Assembly (NCBI GenBank): GCA_025963385.1
Contig: JAOPUT010000046.1
Location: forward strand, 1 to 36,495
DNA length: 36,495 bases
Reading direction: 5' to 3'
DNA from: Mycobacterium sp.
GTDB taxonomy: Bacteria > Actinomycetota > Actinomycetes > Mycobacteriales > Mycobacteriaceae
Shown: piece by piece, positions 16,986-26,374 of the stretch
Layout of the letters: the number at the start of each line of letters is the position of its first letter
How positions within the stretch are numbered: position 1 is the stretch's first letter
Notes under the pieces: model-generated
Told to the model about the DNA's origin: nothing
Databases searched by the model: none
Seen by the model: the letters and a program-made list of their open reading frames with translations, nothing else
Position numbers and translations under genes: made by a program

Positions 16986-17483
16986 ATGGAACAACCCACC
17001 GGTGCGGAGGATCCGCATGCCGAGTTGCCGTCGGATCCCGATGTCCTCGCCGCCTCGCCAGGCAGGCCGCTCCATCTACGACCGTCGTCGCTGGCTTGGG
17101 TCTTTGCCGGCGGTGTCGTCGGAACCGCGCTTCGCTACGTGATCGAGAACGCGCTGCCCCACGGGCCGTCGGGGTGGCCGTGGGCGACCTTCCTCATCAA
17201 CCTCTCCGGCGCGTTCGTCCTCGGCGGTCTGCTGGAAGGACTGGCCAGGCTCGGCGACGATTCGGGCTGGCGACAGCGTGCGAGGCTCTGCGCGGGCACC
17301 GGAGGCTGCGGTGCCTTCACCACCTACAGCACCTTCGCACTGGAGGCGGTGCTGCTCGATCGGCACGGACATCTCGGCACGGCGATTGGCTACGGCCTCG
17401 TCAGCGTCGTCGCCGGAGTCGTCACCGCCTGGCTCGGAATCGTGATCGCGGCAGGCGTTCACGGTCGGACGGTGCGCCCGTGA
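16986..17483 (+). CDS. crcB: fluoride channel FluC/CrcB, subunit 1
   Basis: 165 residues: about 32 N-terminal non-membrane residues, then four helices. Family marks are GGVVGTALRY, the conserved Asn in FLINLSGAFVLGG (N72) and GTGGCGAFTTYSTFALE (Y114, F117). FluC forms a double-barrelled plasma-membrane fluoride channel with antiparallel subunits. The ATG sits four bases after the GGTAGG site inside the riboswitch. The stop overlaps the second subunit's GTG as GTGA, expected for 1:1 expression of a heterodimer. Confidence 0.93.
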   Translation: MEQPTGAEDPHAELPSDPDVLAASPGRPLHLRPSSLAWVFAGGVVGTALRYVIENALPHGPSGWPWATFLINLSGAFVLGGLLEGLARLGDDSGWRQRARLCAGTGGCGAFTTYSTFALEAVLLDRHGHLGTAIGYGLVSVVAGVVTAWLGIVIAAGVHGRTVRP

Positions 17484-17848
17484 TCCTCGTGCTCACCCTT
17501 GTCGCCGGGGCCGTCGGTGCGGTGACCCGGTTCCTGCTCGACGCGTCGATCAAGGGCCGGTGGCAGTCACCGTTCCCGTTGGCGACCGTGATCATCAACG
17601 TGACGGGGTCGTTACTGCTCGGAGTGCTGGCGGGCATGGTGCTCTTTCACGGGCAGCCCGCCGCATGGCAGACCGTGATCGGGACCGGGTTCTGCGGCGG
17701 CTACACGACTTTCAGCACCGCGAGCTTCGAGACGGTCCGACTGATCCAGCAGAACCGGCGAATGCTGGCCCTCCTGAACGCACTTGGCTCGTTGGTCCTG
17801 TCGGTTGCTGCCTGCGGCGCCGGGCTCGCTGCGGTGTGGGCGTTGTAA
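17480..17848 (+). CDS. crcB: fluoride channel FluC/CrcB, subunit 2
   Basis: 122 residues from GTG 17480, which overlaps the previous TGA. Four helices. Marks are AGAVGAVTRFLL, IINVTGSLLLG (N40) and GTGFCGGYTTFSTASFE (F78, A81). The second Phe of the usual TTFSTF box is Ala here, whereas subunit 1 has Tyr then Phe. The pair therefore looks like an asymmetric heterodimer in which the two pores are not equivalent. Start choice is firm because of the GTGA overlap. Confidence 0.92.
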   Translation: MILVLTLVAGAVGAVTRFLLDASIKGRWQSPFPLATVIINVTGSLLLGVLAGMVLFHGQPAAWQTVIGTGFCGGYTTFSTASFETVRLIQQNRRMLALLNALGSLVLSVAACGAGLAAVWAL

Positions 17849-17904
17849 TTGAATTCTTGGCGACCGGGACGTGCGGCGCGCCACGAGGGAGCAGAATCGA
17901 ATCC

Positions 17905-19535
<1,631 letters not shown>

Positions 19536-19539
<4 letters not shown>

Positions 19540-20801
19540 GTTCCGTAGCGGAGGGTGACTGTCAGGCACCCGACAAGCCCAAGCTGCCCAGCGAGGTCTG
19601 GGTTCTGGTCACCGCCAACGCGGTGATCGCCCTCGGCTACGGAGTGGTCGCTCCGGTGCTGCCGCAGTACGCGCGCAACTTCGGCGTCAGCATCGCCGCG
19701 GCGACGTTCGTCATCACGGCCTTCGCGCTGATGCGGCTGTGTGCGGCGCCGGTGAGCGGCGTGCTGGTGCAGAAGCTGGGGGAGCGCCGCATCTATCTGA
19801 CCGGGCTGTTGATCGTGGCCCTGTCGACGGGAGCGTGCGCATTCGCGCAGACCTACTGGCAGCTGCTGGTGTTCCGGTCGCTCGGCGGGTTCGGATCGGC
19901 GATGTTCTCGGTGTCGTCGCTCGGCCTGATGATCCGGATCTCGCCGTCGGACGCGCGGGGGCGCGTGGCGGGCCTGTTCTCGAGTGCGTTCCTGGTCGGC
20001 TCGGTGGGTGGACCGATCCTCGGCAGCGTCACGGTCGGACTCGGACTGTCGGCGCCGTTCGTCATCTACGGTGTCGCGTTGCTGATCGCGGCCGCCGTGG
20101 TGTTCGTCCGGCTGCGGCACTCGTCGTTGGCGGCGGCGGACGTGCAGACCGAGCCCGCCATCGCGCTGCGGACCGCCCTGCGCAACCGGGCCTACCGTGC
20201 GGCGCTGTTCTCCAACTTCTCGACGGGGTGGACGGCGCTGGGCTTGCGTGTCGCCCTGGTGCCGCTGTTCGTCGTCGAGGTCCTCGGTCGCGGTCCGCGC
20301 ATGGCGGGGCTGGCACTGGCGACGTTCGCGGTCGGCAACGTCTCCGCGGTGATCCCGAGTGGTTATCTGTCCGACCACATCGGCAGGCGCAAGCTGATCA
20401 TCATCGGACTGACGGTGTCGGCGGTGTCGACGGCGCTGGTCGGCTTCACCGACTCGTTGACGCTGTTCCTGGCGGCTGCGTTCATCACAGGGGCGGCGAC
20501 CGGCATGTTCATCTCGCCGCAGCAGGCTGCGGTGGCCGACATCATCGGCAGCAAGTCCCGCGGCGGCACCGCAGTGGCGACGTTCCAGATGATGTCGGAC
20601 TTCGGGGCGATCCTGGGCTCGCTGGCCGTCGGTCAGATCGCCGAGCACCTGACGTACGGCTCGGCGTTCGTGATCAGCGGCGTGATCCTGCTGGTGGCCG
20701 CGGTCATCTGGATCTTCGCGCCCGAGACGCGGCCGCGGACCAGCACCGAGCACACGCCAGCCCGTCCGCTGGGGCCGGAGGCCGGTGGAGAGGTACCGTG
20801 A
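19536..20801 (+). CDS. MFS transporter, drug/metabolite efflux type
   Basis: 421 residues from the GTG at 19536-19538 (VSSVAEGDCQAPDK), overlapping the pgm stop as GTGA. Twelve predicted helices. The loop 2-3 motif A appears as GVLVQKLGERRIYLTG and its repeat in the second half as YLSDHIGRRKLIIIG. Efflux-type features include FRSLGGFGSAMFSVSS in helix 4 and FLVGSVGGPILGS in helix 5. It is probably a proton-coupled exporter of the 12-helix drug-resistance group; the substrate is unknown. It ends 56 bases before the tRNA gene. Confidence 0.88.
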
Positions 20802-20821
20802 GCAGCGGTTTTGAACCCTAA

Positions 20822-20850
20822 GTGCTGGTTGGTGTACCGTCGACCAGCAC
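20822..20850 (+). terminator. stem-loop between the MFS gene and tRNA-Ala
   Basis: GTGCTGGT (20822-20829) and ACCAGCAC (20843-20850) form a perfect 8-bp stem with a 13-base loop, seven bases before the tRNA 5' end. No U-run follows, as is common for mycobacterial terminators. It may end the pgm-MFS transcript or act as a processing hairpin for the tRNA precursor. Confidence 0.45.
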
Positions 20851-20857
20851 GATGTAA

Positions 20858-20930
20858 GGGGCTATGGCGCAGTTGGTAGCGCACCACACTGGCAGTGTGG
20901 GGGTCAGGGGTTCGAATCCCCTTAGCTCCA
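20858..20930 (+). tRNA. tRNA-Ala (anticodon GGC)
   Basis: 73 bases fold as a standard cloverleaf: acceptor GGGGCTA with TAGCTCC plus discriminator A (one G-U pair), D arm GCGC/GCGC, anticodon stem CCACA/TGTGG around loop CTGGCAG, and T arm AGGGG-TTCGAAT-CCCCT. The anticodon GGC reads GCC/GCU alanine codons. CCA is not encoded in full (CCG follows). A truncated integrase lies 76 bases downstream in the same direction, so the 3' half probably served as an attachment site. Confidence 0.96.
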
Positions 20931-20963
20931 CCGTATAACCGCAGTTCAGGGGCAGTTTTCAAA

Positions 20964-20985
20964 GTTACGCAGGGATCTGCGTAAC
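20964..20985. repeat. perfect 22-bp palindrome between tRNA and integrase remnant
   Basis: GTTACGCAG-GGAT-CTGCGTAAC has nine perfectly paired bases on each side of a 4-base centre. It sits 34 bases after the tRNA and 22 before the integrase start. It could be an arm-type or recombination-directionality site of the integrated element, a terminator for the tRNA, or a regulatory site for int. Its location between an attachment tRNA and int favours a role in integration. Confidence 0.55.
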
Positions 20986-21006
20986 AGCTCACGTACATCT
21001 GAGGTT

Positions 21007-21282
21007 GTGGCAAGCATCCACGCCCAGAAGAACCACCGCGGAAACACCTACCGCGTGCTCTGGCGTGCCGACGGTCGCCAACGCTCCCTCACCTTCGAGA
21101 ACCTGCCCTCGGCGGAGCGCTTCAAGACGCTCCTCGAGGACCACGGACCCGACGAAGCGCTGCGCGTCATCGAGCTCGACGAGATCGGCAAGCACATCCG
21201 GACCGTCACCAAGTACGAACGGACGGCAGCGACACCAAACAGCACAGAACGCGCCCATTGCATTGGTGGGTTCGAACTGTAA
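21007..21282 (+). pseudogene. truncated phage-type tyrosine integrase, N-terminal part
   Basis: A 91-residue frame with GTG start. VASIHAQKNHRGNTYRVLWR, then GRQRSLTFENLPSAERFKTLL, is the N-terminal arm-binding (AP2-like) domain of mycobacteriophage and integrative-element tyrosine integrases. After about residue 65 (ELDEIGKHIRTVT) the family similarity ends. The core-binding domain and the catalytic R-H-R-Y domain are absent, and the frame closes at 21282. It is therefore a remnant of an element integrated at the adjacent tRNA-Ala. From 21283 to the operator at 21432 I see no gene; GGGTTCGAA at 21268-21276 repeats nine bases of the tRNA T-arm. Confidence 0.8.
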
Positions 21283-21431
21283 GCCCAAGCCAGGCCGGTC
21301 CATACCCCCTCAGTCGATGCAGCGCCGGCCCCGTCGGTCCGGGCCCCGCGGTCGACCGGTCTCAGATCTCGACGTCCTATCAGACGATTGACTGTCCCGA
21401 GAGCGGCGGGTCGAGATAACGCCTGGCATGA

Positions 21432-21456
21432 ATCATTTGACTTGATCAATCGATCG
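21432..21456. promoter_or_regulatory. operator candidate A of the shared regulon
   Basis: Contains GACT-TGATCA-AT-CGATCG (21439-21456 with its flank), a copy of the 25-bp element also found at 27377, 28292 and 29501. The core is a 6-2-6 pseudo-palindrome, TGATCA/CGATCG. TTGACT at 21437-21442 is a good -35, so a bound repressor would cover the promoter of the dehydrogenase gene at 21561. The remaining spacer 21457-21560 shows GAGGAG before the GTG start and nothing else clear. Confidence 0.65.
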
Positions 21457-21560
21457 GGTGCAAGATAAGCCTGCAGCCGGCGACTTATGTGCGATCGGTC
21501 AGACGCACATGACGTCGACACCAGAGCGACGGCACAGTCTCACGTGGCGAGGAGTGTGTT

Positions 21561-22772
21561 GTGACAATCGATTTAAACTACGAGCCCGACGTGCAGGAGC
21601 TGGTCGATAGGACGCGGGAGTTCACCAGGAAGTTCGTGTTACCCATCGAGGATGAGTTCTTGGGCAACATCGATGATGCCGGGGGTGACAGCCGCAGGGT
21701 CATCATGCAGGATGCCGCCAAGGCTGCCGGTGTGTTCGCGCCCCACGCGCCGACTGAGTACGGCGGCCTTGGTCTGAGTATGAGTGACCGTGCGCCCGTG
21801 TTCGAGGAGGCGGGCTACTCGCTGTTCGGTCCGACCGCGCTGAACATCGCCGCTCCCGACGAGGGAAACGTACATCTGCTCGCTCACGTCGCCTCCGCCG
21901 GACAGAAGCAGCAATTCCTGGCGCCACTGGCCGCCGGAGACGTTCGGTCGGCGTTTGCGATGACCGAACCCGCACCGGGCGCCGGCTCTGACCCGGCCGC
22001 GCTGACCACGGCGGCGGTGAGGGTTCCCGGTGGCTGGAAGGTCAACGGCCACAAGTGGTTCATTACAGGTGCCGACGGAGCCGGATTCTTCATCATCATG
22101 GCCCGGACTGCCGGCAAGCCCGGCGACCGAGGCGGGGCAACCATGTTCCTGGCGAATGCGGACACCCCTGGCATAAGGGTGGGCCGCCACATCGGCACGC
22201 TGGACAAGGCGATGATCGGCGGGCACTGCGAGGTGCACTTCGACGGAGCCTTCGTCCCCGACGAGAACGTACTCGGCGCAGTGGACGAAGGATTCGCCTA
22301 CGCGCAGGTCCGGCTCGGCCCTGCCCGCATGACCCACGTGATGCGATGGCTTGGTGCCGCCCGCCGTGGGCACGACGTCGCGGTGGCCAGGGTTGCCCGC
22401 CGCGAGGGCTTCGGATCAACGCTCGGCGACCTCGGCATGACCCAGAAGATGGTCGCCGACAACGAAATCGACATCGCGGCGACACGGGCACTGTTGGTCC
22501 AGGCCTGCTTCGCCCTCGACCAGGGTGCGACGGCGAGCAACGAGACCTCCATCGCGAAGACCTACGCGGCAGAAGCCATCTTCCGCATCGTCGACCGTGG
22601 CATCCAGATGTGCGGCGGCCTCGGCGTCTCCGATGATCTCCCGCTGGCGCGGCTCTCACGAGAAGTACGCGGATTCCGGGTCTACGACGGTCCCTCCGAA
22701 GTCCATCGGTGGGCGATCGCCAAGCGCGCCGTTGGAGCAGCTCGACGAGCAGAGCGCGACGGCACTCGATGA
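21561..22772 (+). CDS. acyl-CoA dehydrogenase of the ACAD10/11 (LvaC-like) type
   Basis: 403 residues, GTG start with GAGGAG six bases upstream. Marks: FAMTEPAPGAGSDPAAL, VNGHKWFITGADGAGF, IQMCGGLGVSDDLPLARLSREVRGFRVYDGPSEVHRWAIAKR. The final D-G-P-S-E-V-H-R replaces the YEGT base and is characteristic of the group related to mammalian ACAD10/11. These work with an APH-type kinase on 4-hydroxyacyl-CoA (phosphorylation, then elimination), as LvaA/LvaC do in levulinate catabolism. Here the kinase gene follows directly with an ATGA overlap, supporting this role. FadE36-like proteins are the mycobacterial relatives. Confidence 0.85.
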   Translation: MTIDLNYEPDVQELVDRTREFTRKFVLPIEDEFLGNIDDAGGDSRRVIMQDAAKAAGVFAPHAPTEYGGLGLSMSDRAPVFEEAGYSLFGPTALNIAAPDEGNVHLLAHVASAGQKQQFLAPLAAGDVRSAFAMTEPAPGAGSDPAALTTAAVRVPGGWKVNGHKWFITGADGAGFFIIMARTAGKPGDRGGATMFLANADTPGIRVGRHIGTLDKAMIGGHCEVHFDGAFVPDENVLGAVDEGFAYAQVRLGPARMTHVMRWLGAARRGHDVAVARVARREGFGSTLGDLGMTQKMVADNEIDIAATRALLVQACFALDQGATASNETSIAKTYAAEAIFRIVDRGIQMCGGLGVSDDLPLARLSREVRGFRVYDGPSEVHRWAIAKRAVGAARRAERDGTR

Positions 22773-23800
22773 CCGAACTCCCAGGGATGGACATCGCTGC
22801 GCTGGACGGCTTTATGCGCGCCACGGGTGTCCCACGGAGCGGTGACCTCCACGTCGAACTCATCAGTGGGGGGCGGTCGAATCTGACGTTCAAGGCGTTC
22901 GACGACGAGTTGGCATGGGTGGTGCGCCGACCGCCGACGAGTGGCCTCACGCCCTCTGCGCATGACATGGCCCGTGAGTGGGCCGTGATGACGGGCCTGG
23001 CACGTACGGATGTCCCCGTCGCACGGACCGTCGCCTTCGATGACAAGGGGCGCGTGCTCGGCGCGCCGATGACCATCGTCGAGTTCAAAGCCGGCCGGAT
23101 CATCCGCGATCGAGCAGATCTGGACGACCTCTCCGATGCCCAGATCGACGCCAACGGTAGGGAATTGGTGCGTGTCCTCGCGCAGCTTCACGCCGTCGAC
23201 TACCGGGCCGTCGGTCTGGCGGAGTTCGGGAGGCCCGAAGGGTTCCTGGCCCGACAGGTCGCCACCTGGTGTCGGCAGTGGGAACGCGTCAAGACTAGGG
23301 AGGTCCCGGACGTCACCGCGCTGCACGCAGCGCTCGAGGCCGCCGTCCCGTCGCGGTCGGATTCCGCGATCGTGCACGGCGACTACCGGGTTGACAACAC
23401 GATCCTCTCCAGCGATGACGTCGGAACGGTGCTGGCAGTGGTTGATTGGGAGATGTCGACTCTCGGCGACCCGCTCGCCGACGCCGCGCTGATGTGCGTC
23501 TACCGCGACCCGTTGTTCGACGCAGTCCTGGGTGAGCCCGCCGCGTGGACCAGCGATCGCTACCCGTCGCCAGACTCGTTGGTCGAGCTCTACGCCCGCG
23601 AATCAGGCCGCGACATTGCGCACTGGAACTTCTACCTGGCGCTGGCCAACTTCAAGCTGGCGATCATTGGTGAAGGCATCACCCACCGTGCGTTGATGGG
23701 GTCGAGCGCAGGAACCGGCGCCGCACTCGCCGCCGACGCCACCGGCGAACTCGCAGCAGCGGGGCTCCGGGCAGTCAAGGGAACCGCTGTCCAACAGTAA
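22769..23800 (+). CDS. APH-family kinase, 4-hydroxyacyl-CoA kinase-like (LvaA/ACAD10-11 kinase domain)
   Basis: 343 residues from ATG 22769, overlapping the dehydrogenase TGA. Kinase-like fold: ISGGRSNLTF nucleotide loop (about 32-41), the Lys replaced in the WVVRRPP strand as is usual in this branch, catalytic loop IVHGDYRVDNTIL (H203, D205, N210) and metal Asp in VVDWEMSTLGDPLAD (D226). It belongs to the aminoglycoside-phosphotransferase superfamily, but pairing with an ACAD11-type dehydrogenase argues against antibiotic resistance. Expected activity is ATP-dependent phosphorylation of the 4-hydroxy group of an acyl-CoA, setting up elimination by its partner. Confidence 0.85.
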   Translation: MTELPGMDIAALDGFMRATGVPRSGDLHVELISGGRSNLTFKAFDDELAWVVRRPPTSGLTPSAHDMAREWAVMTGLARTDVPVARTVAFDDKGRVLGAPMTIVEFKAGRIIRDRADLDDLSDAQIDANGRELVRVLAQLHAVDYRAVGLAEFGRPEGFLARQVATWCRQWERVKTREVPDVTALHAALEAAVPSRSDSAIVHGDYRVDNTILSSDDVGTVLAVVDWEMSTLGDPLADAALMCVYRDPLFDAVLGEPAAWTSDRYPSPDSLVELYARESGRDIAHWNFYLALANFKLAIIGEGITHRALMGSSAGTGAALAADATGELAAAGLRAVKGTAVQQ

Positions 23801-23843
23801 ACCCGCAACGCATACGGAGCCGCCCTCTGCCGCTTTGTATATC

Positions 23844-23891
23844 GTCGACGGCGGCGAGATGACGCGGCATCGTCACCTCGCCGACGTCGAC
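23844..23891. terminator. bidirectional hairpin between convergent genes
   Basis: Nested complementary arms GTCGACG/CGTCGAC, GGCGAG/CTCGCC and TGACG/CGTCA close around a 6-base loop (23865-23870). They lie between the stop of the kinase (23800) and the stop of the dioxygenase on the other strand (23898). The arms are slightly bulged. Position and strength suggest a shared transcription terminator. Confidence 0.65.
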
Positions 23892-23897
23892 TTCGCC

Positions 23898-24788
23898 TCA
23901 GAGACCGAGGTACTTGGCGATGTCCTCGTAGTTCGCCTGCCATAGCGTCCCGCCCTGCTTGGAAGCATTGTGGAATGAGCGGAATCCGAGAATATTCTGG
24001 ACCTTCGGGGGCAGGGTCTTGACGAGCTCCAGGGGAACGAGGAAGGCATGCGCTTCCTCACTGGTCAACCATCCGATGGTGAAGGACCATGCCATCGCGC
24101 GTCGGTAGAAGTCGGTGGTCTTGTTCTCCCCTCCACCATGGGCAACCTTGCCGTCGATGAGGAGGACGTCGCCCGCCTTGAGCAGAGCAGGATGGGTCTC
24201 CTCTGGTGTGCCGCGGTCCTCGTAGTCAGGCCAGTGGCTGCTCCCGGGGATCACGCGGGTAGCACCGTTCTCCTCGGTGAAATCCGTTAGGGCAGTGAGG
24301 AAGTTGATCGTGACGTTGTAGGTGCTGGGGCCGAGTTCGCGGAAGATGGGCCAGTTCTCCAGGTCGCGGTGCAAGGGCTGCGCTGGGTTGCCCGGACCGA
24401 TCTCGATCACTTGGGCCGCGGTCATCTGGTAGCTGTCGGCGATCGGGAGCAGCAGCGCGTCGGCGATGGCGAGTACGCGGGCGTCCTGGATCATCTCCTG
24501 CCGGAAGGTGGGGGAGTGCGTGACGACGTTCGTCAGCCTCTTCGTATTGGCGCCGTGGAAGCCCTCGAAGAGATCGACCTTGTCCACCGGGCCGGCGTCG
24601 AGTTCAGCGAGGAAGGGGTCGATCTCCTCATTGAAACGCCGGACCTGATCGGCAGAGAAGAAGCCGGAGAGGATGACGCCGCCGTCGCGCTCGACGATCG
24701 CCTTGATCTGTGCGGGGTCGGTGTCGGCCGGGACGCGCTGCAGGACGGCGTCCGCTGTCGACGTATCGGTGGTCTGGGTCTGAGTCAT
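23898..24788 (-). CDS. PhyH-family Fe(II)/2-oxoglutarate dioxygenase
   Basis: 296 residues, ATG start with AAGGA upstream. Double-stranded beta-helix residues: QPLHRDLENW gives H140 and D142, VAHGGGENKT gives H217, and FYRRAM gives the 2-oxoglutarate-binding Arg (R229 or R230). Phytanoyl-CoA dioxygenase relatives hydroxylate unactivated C-H bonds of acyl-CoAs, amino acids or amines with O2 and 2-oxoglutarate. It lacks EctD-specific segments that I would recognise. It is the last gene of the minus-strand unit reductase-permease-dioxygenase under operator B. Here it could introduce the hydroxyl group that the alcohol dehydrogenase or the 4-hydroxyacyl-CoA kinase acts on. Confidence 0.87.
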   Translation of the reverse strand: MTQTQTTDTSTADAVLQRVPADTDPAQIKAIVERDGGVILSGFFSADQVRRFNEEIDPFLAELDAGPVDKVDLFEGFHGANTKRLTNVVTHSPTFRQEMIQDARVLAIADALLLPIADSYQMTAAQVIEIGPGNPAQPLHRDLENWPIFRELGPSTYNVTINFLTALTDFTEENGATRVIPGSSHWPDYEDRGTPEETHPALLKAGDVLLIDGKVAHGGGENKTTDFYRRAMAWSFTIGWLTSEEAHAFLVPLELVKTLPPKVQNILGFRSFHNASKQGGTLWQANYEDIAKYLGL

Positions 24789-24836
24789 CGTGGTGTCCTT
24801 CGTTGTGTGGGTGTTCGTGGGTCCGATGCGGGCCGG

Positions 24837-26312
24837 TCAGACGATGTCCTGACGGCCGATCCGGGCATAGGTCCGTGGCTGTCGCTTTCGCAGCAGCAGC
24901 GCATAGCCGACGCCTGAGAGCAGTGCGGCGACGAAGACGGCGATCAATATGTCCGCGGCAGTTTGTGATCCGCCGACCAGGAAGGCTGCATTCATGGTCG
25001 CCAGAACCAGGGCAATGGTGAATCCAAGGCCGCCCGCCAGAGGCGCCACGGTTGTCTTCCATTGGCTGACACCGTGACTCGCATGCTTGCGGAAGTACAG
25101 GGGAATCGAGATGCTGGTCAGCAGTAGCAAGATGATCAGTGCGTACAGGGCGATACCGGCGAGCTTGGCGTAGAGCGCATTGCCATCCGCACCGATGACC
25201 AGCACGGCGATCAGGAAGATGATGGCGATTCCGCTGGTGGCCGCTGACGCGATGTGCGGTGATCCATGTGTTTGATGCACCTTGGCGAGCTTGCGGGGGA
25301 AGACGTGGTCGCGGCCCATCGAGAAGAGGTAGCGAGCGATGATGTTGTGCATGGCCAAGACCGCGGCAAAGATGCTGGTGCACAGCAGGACCCGGGCAAT
25401 GTCGAGGAAGACGCTACCCAGATATTGGTCAATGGATGACATCACCGACCCCACCGGGTCAGCGGCCGTTGCATCGACGACTTTGCTCGGACCGATGCCG
25501 ACGATGATCGCGAACGTGGTGACCGAGTACAGGATCGCTACGACGGCGATGACGATGTAGGTGGCACGGGGAACGGTCTTTTCAGGATCGCGCGCCTCCT
25601 CGCGGAAGATCGCGGTGGCCTCGAACCCGGAGAACATACCGATGCAGAAGAGCACTGCCAGGCCGATGGATCCGCCGAGGATGTAGTGGAGTTGCAGCGG
25701 CGCCGAGGTGAAGCCCTCGCTCCCGCCCTTCGCGAAGACGACGGCGTTGTAGATGACGATGACGACGACCTCGAGACACATGGCGACGGTCATGATCTTG
25801 GCCGACAGCGTGATTCTGAAGAAGCCGAGAACCCCGACGACGGCGATGAGGATCAAGTTGTAGATCCACCAGTTCAACTTGGGTCCATGAAAGATGTCCT
25901 GCACCACGCCGCCGATGGCAGAGGCTCCATAGATGAAGGACGAGACGTACAGAAAGATGTAGGAGATCAAGGCTAGGAATGCTGCGCCGAGACCGAGTGG
26001 TCGGCCCAGTCCGGCGGTGACGTAGGCGTAGAAGGCGCCGGGGTTGGGGAGATGCCTACTCATGGTCGTGAAGCCGACTGCGAACACGAGGACGACCAAA
26101 CCCGCTGCCAGGAAGGTCAGGGGCGCACCGAGTCCGTTGGCATACCCGATGATGACGGTGAGGTAGCCGGCGAAGACCGACAACGGGGCGTTGAACGCGA
26201 GCACCGTGAAGACTATGTCGAAGGTGGTCATCGACCCCGTCAGGCCACTGGAGTTAGCGCCTTCGGAAGGTTCGGGAGCGGTGTCCACTCGCACTTGCGG
26301 TGTGGATGTCAT
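24837..26312 (-). CDS. APC-superfamily amino acid/amine permease
   Basis: 491 residues from ATG 26310-26312, which has AAGGA seven bases upstream. A TTG at 26378 overlapping the previous stop would add 22 residues and cannot be excluded. About 12 helices. Helix 1 has GSMTTFDIVFTVLAFNAPLSVFAGY, and helix 6 the FSGFEATAIFREEARDPEKTVPRA motif typical of APC carriers. It differs clearly from the permease at 8110-9636. As the middle gene of the operator-B unit it probably imports the amine or amino compound used by this cluster. Confidence 0.88.
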   Translation of the reverse strand: MTSTPQVRVDTAPEPSEGANSSGLTGSMTTFDIVFTVLAFNAPLSVFAGYLTVIIGYANGLGAPLTFLAAGLVVLVFAVGFTTMSRHLPNPGAFYAYVTAGLGRPLGLGAAFLALISYIFLYVSSFIYGASAIGGVVQDIFHGPKLNWWIYNLILIAVVGVLGFFRITLSAKIMTVAMCLEVVVIVIYNAVVFAKGGSEGFTSAPLQLHYILGGSIGLAVLFCIGMFSGFEATAIFREEARDPEKTVPRATYIVIAVVAILYSVTTFAIIVGIGPSKVVDATAADPVGSVMSSIDQYLGSVFLDIARVLLCTSIFAAVLAMHNIIARYLFSMGRDHVFPRKLAKVHQTHGSPHIASAATSGIAIIFLIAVLVIGADGNALYAKLAGIALYALIILLLLTSISIPLYFRKHASHGVSQWKTTVAPLAGGLGFTIALVLATMNAAFLVGGSQTAADILIAVFVAALLSGVGYALLLRKRQPRTYARIGRQDIV

Positions 26313-26374
26313 TGCGGTGTCCTTGATGTGAGGGGGAGGCTGAAGGTTGGACGAAATGGTCTGTGTCGGGTTGG

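Noticed and set aside
22769-23800. Aminoglycoside resistance
   Set aside because: The APH fold is shared, but the ATGA overlap with an ACAD11-type dehydrogenase and the cluster context point to acyl-CoA metabolism.
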